Shown: piece after piece, positions 12,131 through 16,554 of the stretch | Layout: the number at the start of each line of letters is the position of its first letter | Position numbering within the stretch: position 1 is the first letter of the stretch | DNA from: an uncultured Prevotella sp. | Lineage (GTDB): Bacteria > Bacteroidota > Bacteroidia > Bacteroidales > Bacteroidaceae | DNA: 16,554 nt | Direction: 5' to 3' | Assembly (NCBI GenBank): GCA_900542795.1 | Contig: UQPD01000044.1 | Span: forward strand, 1 to 16,554 | Translations under genes and position numbers: made by a program | The notes under the pieces: generated by a model | Databases searched by the model: none | What the model saw: the letters and a program-made list of their open reading frames with translations, nothing else | Told to the model about the DNA's origin: nothing

Positions 12131-14734
12131 ATGTTAACTAAACCATCCCCAGATGCTATAAAAATGCTCAACTCTATAGAGGAGTATTTTAATAAGGCTT
12201 TTGATAACAATAAGTACTCTTCATTATTCCGTCGTGAATTCAAGCGTCTATTTAGAGTTGATTTCGCCTTTCAATTTTCGATAATAGGTAGCAATGATGC
12301 TTATATTTTTGGATTAGGCATCATTGACTGTTGGGAATTCCCAAAAAACATTGAGCAGATTGAGAATAAAGTCAATGAACTAATTAAAAAGAAAGAGCAA
12401 GAAATCTCATGGTTTGAAAGTATTGTACCTCTAGTTGAAGAAGATAGTAAAGAAGGTAAATTAGAAAATGCTTTTGTTGAAGAGTTTTTCAATGATTTAG
12501 AAGAAATACGTAAATGGAAAGATGGGTCTGATACTCATGAAGATCTTCCTTTCTTCTTGAACAAGTTGAAGGGGAATGTACATTCAGACTATTTGCTCGT
12601 ACAGAAAGAACTATCGCAAAGAATCAGATGGGACAAGGTATTTGGCTCTTCAAACATGCTCTACCAGCAATTATGTGATTGGATATACTCACCCCTTACA
12701 AAGAAAAAATATGGTAGTCGTCGCTGGAATTTAATGAAAGAGAAACTTGCATTTATAGGTCCAGTTTGGTTTGATTTTGGAGAATTAAAAGATATTGAAT
12801 CTGCAAAAAAAATTATATCAGAAGTTTTTTACCCAGATCAAGAGAAGTACTATAAGCAATTAGAGAAATGGGCAGAAACAGAACTTAACGACAAAAGTTG
12901 TTCAAGTTGGATTTGTTCTTTCTTATGGAAAGGAAGAACTATGCCAATTCGTCAAGTCCAAGTTCTGAGATTTAAAGGTGATTTGAAAAGAGGAAAAGCT
13001 TTCCTAATGTCGAAATATGAAGAAAAATTGGGATGGGACAAGAAGAAAAAGCAGGATAGAGCGTATCGACACAGTTCCTTATTTGATGTATTTGATGAAA
13101 ATTTTAACTCATTTCAGGGAATATGGACAAACTTAGAAAACAAATATTCATTGTTTCCTATGTGCATTTGTTCAAATGTTGAAGATAAAGATTATCCAAA
13201 GATATCAATGTTTGGAGAATGGACTGATGGTTTAAAGATACAACATGACACTATTCATTATAGTCTGGTGGTAGAGAATTTGACTTTATCAGCAACTAAT
13301 CGTTTTTTCTACACTTATCTATGTAAGTATAAAAAGAGTTATAAAAAATTTATCATCTATAGCGATAAAGCGTTTGAAATAATCAAGGAATACTTGACAG
13401 AGACCATACCTGAGTTATCGTTTAATGAAAACATTGTCGGATGTATTACCTTGCTTGACTATACATCAAAATCACACACAATAGGGATAACGGCAATGCT
13501 GAGTTATTCTAAAGATGATTATAATCCTTCGCCAAGAATCCTTACAAAATTTGAGGACAACAAATGTCTTATTGCAAAAGGTTTTCAAAATTCTGTGGGC
13601 TATAGGGTTTTTACAAATGCTGCGATATTCCATATAGCAAAGAAAATTGGATATCCTATATCTTTGCCATTAGATAAGACCGTTCCTGATTCTGAGTTAA
13701 AGTTACTACTTGACGTTATAGAATCAAACCAACATGAATTGTCATTTGAAGATAAGTATTTGTGTCATTTTATAGATAGTTCGAAGTATAAGTTCCCTAC
13801 TGATCAAACAGATATTTTTGAGGTATTTCGTTTAAGTAGAAGGATCAATTTATTTCATAGTGTCCAGCATCATTATTCCACTCCTATTTTTCAAGAATGG
13901 CTATTCCCGTTTGGGAAAATTGTATACCAATACAAAAACGATGAATTCAAGAAAAATACAGAATCTGTTGGCGGAGATTTTTACAAATATAAAGATGTAA
14001 TGGGCAGATGGTTAGATAAGAGCGATAGATTTTTTATATTTAACTTGCGCACTCTTTGTTATTTGAATTGGGCATACGTATGTAACGATACGGGAAATAT
14101 AAAGAAACTGTCAGCACTGTGGTTGTATAACATTTTATATAATTGCCATTTGGAAGCCTACCAAAAGGACAAAGCATTTTTCTCTTCATTATTGTACTAC
14201 GAGCTAATTCAAAATGAGAGAATCTATATGATTGTCATTGATAAACTAAAAGAAAAAGAAAATGCAGATGCCTTATGCAAGTATGACTCTTCTTCCATCT
14301 TCTATCACTTAGTCCGATATTATAGCAATGGTTTTAAGGGATGGAAAAAAGAATTGTCGTATGCACAGTTAGATTTACTAAATGGTGGTAAGAAAAAACA
14401 TGAATTACTTAATCTGTTTTGTCAAAATCGAACTTGTAAAATAACCATTAGTGATACTGAAGTCATCGAAATCGCTTCAAAGGCATTTGATTATATAAAG
14501 GAGTTATTTGTCAATGATGCTCACCCTCATTCTGAATTGTTAGAACCATTTAAAGACATGAAACCATTTGATATTCCATCAAATTTTAGGTATGAGAGAA
14601 GGCGCACAAATAATTATATTGAATACAATGGCGATTATTCAGGAACCTATGTTCACGATGTAATGGGATATACTAACGATGAAATTGATACAATTTTTGA
14701 TGGTGAGCCTTATGCTTACTGGAATATTGATTAA
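12131..14734 (+). CDS. Large unknown protein, third gene of cassette
   Basis: An 867-residue protein I do not recognise. There is no signal peptide or transmembrane helix, so it is probably cytoplasmic. It is rich in Lys, Asp/Glu, Phe, Tyr and Trp. A likely coiled coil or charged helix spans about 73-130, a Lys-rich patch lies near 296-310 ('KKKKQDR'), and many aromatic residues fall in 560-740, suggestive of helical repeats. I found no Walker A/B pair, HxH or PD-(D/E)xK-type site I would defend. The C-terminal 35 residues are distinctive: 'YNGDYSGTYVHDVMGYTNDE' followed by 'IDTIFDGEPYAYWNID'. From memory, similar 'DxxGYxxxxIDxxFDGxPxAYWNID' tails end other Bacteroidota accessory proteins; this needs checking. 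The stop codon's last base is the first base of the IS end at 14734, so the frame ends exactly at the IS junction. The C-terminus looks intact, however. Confidence 0.9.
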   Translation: MLTKPSPDAIKMLNSIEEYFNKAFDNNKYSSLFRREFKRLFRVDFAFQFSIIGSNDAYIFGLGIIDCWEFPKNIEQIENKVNELIKKKEQEISWFESIVPLVEEDSKEGKLENAFVEEFFNDLEEIRKWKDGSDTHEDLPFFLNKLKGNVHSDYLLVQKELSQRIRWDKVFGSSNMLYQQLCDWIYSPLTKKKYGSRRWNLMKEKLAFIGPVWFDFGELKDIESAKKIISEVFYPDQEKYYKQLEKWAETELNDKSCSSWICSFLWKGRTMPIRQVQVLRFKGDLKRGKAFLMSKYEEKLGWDKKKKQDRAYRHSSLFDVFDENFNSFQGIWTNLENKYSLFPMCICSNVEDKDYPKISMFGEWTDGLKIQHDTIHYSLVVENLTLSATNRFFYTYLCKYKKSYKKFIIYSDKAFEIIKEYLTETIPELSFNENIVGCITLLDYTSKSHTIGITAMLSYSKDDYNPSPRILTKFEDNKCLIAKGFQNSVGYRVFTNAAIFHIAKKIGYPISLPLDKTVPDSELKLLLDVIESNQHELSFEDKYLCHFIDSSKYKFPTDQTDIFEVFRLSRRINLFHSVQHHYSTPIFQEWLFPFGKIVYQYKNDEFKKNTESVGGDFYKYKDVMGRWLDKSDRFFIFNLRTLCYLNWAYVCNDTGNIKKLSALWLYNILYNCHLEAYQKDKAFFSSLLYYELIQNERIYMIVIDKLKEKENADALCKYDSSSIFYHLVRYYSNGFKGWKKELSYAQLDLLNGGKKKHELLNLFCQNRTCKITISDTEVIEIASKAFDYIKELFVNDAHPHSELLEPFKDMKPFDIPSNFRYERRRTNNYIEYNGDYSGTYVHDVMGYTNDEIDTIFDGEPYAYWNID

Positions 14735-14776
14735 TATTGGTGTCCGATAAAAATTCGAGACTTCCGAAAAAAATAG

Positions 14777-14809
14777 GGCTGATTCCATTTGCTAGAGTCA
14801 GCCTTTTTT
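14777..14809 (+). terminator. Hairpin terminator inside the IS left end
   Basis: GGCTGA (14777-14782) pairs with TCAGCC (14798-14803), with two further weaker pairs inside, followed by six T's. It lies 43 bp after the stop of the 867-aa gene and would end the cassette transcript. Terminators near IS ends also keep outside transcripts out of the transposase. Confidence 0.75.
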
Positions 14810-14844
14810 GGTTATTTTGATGCGCCAAAACAAATAAAACAACC

Positions 14845-15719
14845 ATGAGCAAAAGAAATCATTTTTCGGACAGCCGTTGTACGGTCAACTTATAAATTTG
14901 TTAGATAAGGAAAAAATTCTCGAACTAAGCCGCAGCAAAGGTGGAGAACGCTATATTAAGCGTTTTGATGCTTGGACACACCTTGTTACAATGCTTTATG
15001 CTGTTATTATGCGCCACGATTCATTGCGTGAAATATCTGTATCTATGCTGGCTGAAGCACGAAAACTATTGTATATAGGTATAACAATGATGCCAACACG
15101 TAGTACACTATCGGATGCCAATGCTAGACGTCCGGAAGCTATATTTGAGTCTATTTACTGGGGGCTCTATATGAGATATAGTAAAGAGCTTTGCTCGGAC
15201 AGCCGAAGCCGCTTAGCGGAGAAATAGATGAAATGGTTACAAATCATCGATTCTACCACGATTTCGCTATTTTCCAACCTATTGTTTAAGGGAGTAGGCC
15301 GCAATCCTAAGACAGGCAAGAAAAAAGGTGGAATAAAAGTGCACACAGTGATTCATGCCAATGAAGGTGTTCCTTCTGATGTACGTTTTACATCTGCTGC
15401 TACGAATGACTCTTTTATGTTGAAACCCAGTAATTTCCAAGAAGGGGAAGTGTTGGCGATGGATCGTGCCTATATAGATTATGAGAAGCTTGAAGAACTT
15501 ACGAATAGAGGTGTGACCTATGTCACCAAAATGAAGAAAAATCTAACATATCTGTTATGGTGTGATACAATATGGCAGAATAGTAATGGAAATATGCAAT
15601 ATCGTATTAAATGGGTAACCTTTTACAAACCTATAAAAGGTGGTGGATTGATTCGCCATCATGCCCGTATAATAAGTTATATTGATCGAAAACTTTTAGC
15701 AGACAGAAATAATTGATTA
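14845..15719 (+). pseudogene. IS4-family transposase with frameshift, amber stop and 3' loss
   Basis: ATG at 14845 begins 'MSKRNHFS', the usual start of this transposase group ('HFSGQP'). At about 14867 one G appears lost (TCGGACAG instead of TCGGGACAG). The downstream frame resumes as 'QPLYGQLINLLDKEK', then 'GGERYIKRFDAWTHLVTMLYAVI' and 'TRSTLSDANARRPEAIFES'. A TAG at 15225-15227 interrupts the frame just before 'MKWLQIIDSTTISLFSN', which holds the first catalytic Asp. The second Asp is in 'AMDRAYIDYEKLEEL' (about 15459-15500). The frame ends at 15716 after 'RIISYIDRK', before the region carrying the catalytic Glu (YREK-type segment). With three separate lesions it cannot make active transposase. 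The two pieces can be read as separate open frames of 116 and 162 codons, but they are one dead gene. An original TGG (Trp) at the amber position is a guess. Confidence 0.88.
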
Positions 15720-15862
15720 TCAACTATTTACATGTAGAAACTACTCAAAAAAATTAGGTATTTTTTTTGAAAGGGGCAAAGTTGGGTTATATCGTATATC
15801 TTCTTTTATGAATTGTATTTATGGAATCTCCATTCCCAGTACCCACTTTAATACAGTCTAAC

Positions 15863-15942
15863 TGGTACTGGGGTTTCACTTAGGTGGTACTGGAGTTTCT
15901 ATTATATGGTACTGGAGTGTTACTTAGGTGGTACTGATAAGG
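15863..15942 (+). repeat. 22-bp tandem repeat (minisatellite), 3.6 copies
   Basis: Three full units at 15863-15884, 15885-15906 and 15907-15928, and a partial unit to 15942, each start TGGTACTGG (last one TGGTACTGA). The ends of units 1 and 3 agree (ACTTAGG); unit 2 differs. CCCAGTACC at 15835-15843 is the inverse of GGTACTGGG in the first unit. The stretch 15720-16169 has no gene; it holds this repeat and the terminator at 16076. Confidence 0.9.
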
Positions 15943-16075
15943 TATATTGAAGGCAGGGATTAGACACTCTAATGAATGTACTCATCATATTTACTGAAGT
16001 CTATAGAGAAGGCTGTTCCGACCTTTTAAAGTATCAGTCTTTTACTTTTTGCTTACCTACTTATATTATATATGT

Positions 16076-16108
16076 ATATCCCATCTTCTTGAGATGGGAT
16101 ATTTTTTT
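16076..16108 (+). terminator. Orphan intrinsic terminator
   Basis: ATATCCCATCT (16076-16086) pairs perfectly with AGATGGGATAT (16092-16102) around a 5-nt loop, followed by a T-run to 16108. It is oriented for a plus-strand gene, but none ends within 350 bp upstream except the dead transposase, suggesting that a gene was lost from here. Confidence 0.85.
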
Positions 16109-16169
16109 AGGGAAATAAAATTACGAACCTCAGATGAAAGAGGCTGATAATAAGGTTTCCTTATAATCT

Positions 16170-16502
16170 TTATGCTTGGCAAGCTGGTGGAATTCTCCTC
16201 CACTGCTCAATCACCCGTTTGCATCCATCCTCTATATGCAAGGCTACACTTCGATATACAGCATTAGTCTGATAATGTGGATCCATAACAACTGTATCAG
16301 TACCAAATGTAAGTTTGTCGAACAAAACAATTCTGTCCCAATTCGTGTAGTCAAGCACTCTGGTAATGGCATTGCGGTGTTCTGCACCAAATACGACAAT
16401 GCAGTCTGCCTTCTGCAAATACTCACAAGTAATAGGGGTTGTTACACCTTTAAGTAGGGTGTCCAAAATCCGCAATTTTTTTCCGCATGAGATTTGATAG
16501 TT
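16170..16502 (-). pseudogene. Fragment resembling C-terminal part of a LMW protein tyrosine phosphatase
   Basis: On the minus strand a frame runs from just after TGA (16505-16503) to TAA (16172-16170). It reads 'TCEYLQKADCIVVFGAEHRN', then 'NWDRIVLFDKL', then 'VMDPHYQTNAVYRSVALHIEDGCKRVIEQW'. This resembles the second half of low-molecular-weight phosphatases: a 'xxADxIVVMxxxH' strand, a DP-x-Y general-acid motif, and a final helix like 'IEDACxxLLxxL'. The N-terminal phosphate loop (CxxxxxR) is missing. There is no ATG before the homologous-looking part; the first in-frame Met is in 'VVMDPHY', leaving only a TTG at 16475 as a possible start. It is therefore probably a 5'-truncated remnant. 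The family call is tentative: the similarity is by eye and the active-site half cannot be checked. The last 50 bases of the window (16505-16554) show no further recognisable coding sequence. Confidence 0.4.
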
Positions 16503-16554
16503 TCATACGAAAATTATTTGTGCCGTTTTGTAATCTCACAGCATAAGTTTTATA

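Larger units (their letters stand above)
14734..15719 (+). mobile_element. Degenerate IS4-family insertion sequence, right end missing
   Basis: The left end is marked by ATATTGGTGTCCGATA (14734-14749), shared with 10638. A hairpin terminator and then a broken transposase follow. The matching inverted right end (TATCGGACACCAA) is not present anywhere to 16554, so the element has lost its 3' part. The right boundary given is the end of transposase-like coding sequence. Confidence 0.75.

Noticed and set aside
14877..15227. First transposase piece as an independent gene starting at TTG 14877
   Set aside because: Conserved sequence begins at ATG 14845 in another frame and continues across a one-base loss, so it is part of one broken gene.
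15863..15942. CRISPR array
   Set aside because: Repeats are directly adjacent 22-bp units without spacers, imperfect, and no cas genes are present.

Overview
The window reads as chromosomal DNA of a Bacteroidota bacterium, most likely Prevotella or a close relative. The promoter elements follow the Bacteroidota pattern (TAnnTTTG near -7, TTTG/TTG near -33). Start sites are A-rich with no obvious Shine-Dalgarno. The integrase, the hybrid kinase and the GH84 enzyme with a type IX-like tail are all of Bacteroidota type. I made these calls by reading the sequence; no database search was possible.

Layout. (1) 1-1980 is the edge of an integrated mobile element: a short, probably truncated ORF6N-domain gene with a strong terminator, a tyrosine recombinase, then tRNA-Ser(UGA), all on the minus strand. 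The recombinase lies next to the 3' end of the tRNA gene, the usual place for a tRNA-targeted island. (2) 2264-2514 is a decayed flavoprotein gene (HI0933/YhiN/BaiN type) that keeps its promoter. (3) 2558-7368 looks like one signalling unit: a membrane hybrid histidine kinase with receiver and Hpt domains, an NtrC-type sigma-54 response regulator, and a small exported repeat protein. The small gene is preceded by a textbook sigma-54 promoter with repeated upstream sites at enhancer distance. The simplest reading is that the kinase/regulator pair controls the small protein. (4) 7676-10513 encodes a secreted GH84 beta-N-acetylglucosaminidase with two C-terminal carbohydrate-binding-like modules and a type IX-like sorting tail. 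(5) 10514-11141 is insertion-sequence debris: an IS4-type end joined to an IS1380-family transposase fragment with two stop codons. (6) 11142-14734 is an AT-rich three-gene cassette of unknown function (214, 87 and 867 aa), bracketed by identical 16-bp IS ends. It is the best candidate here for an undescribed system, possibly defence or another accessory function, though no domain could be recognised. (7) 14734-15719 is a broken IS4-family element with a frameshift, an amber stop and 3' loss. (8) 15720-16554 holds a 22-bp minisatellite, an orphan terminator, and a minus-strand fragment resembling the C-terminal part of a low-molecular-weight protein tyrosine phosphatase.

Overall, a conserved-looking core (2558-10513, moderate GC) sits between two islands of transferred or decaying DNA. 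The two most promising points are the self-contained sigma-54 circuit around the small repeat protein and the unrecognised cassette between IS remnants.
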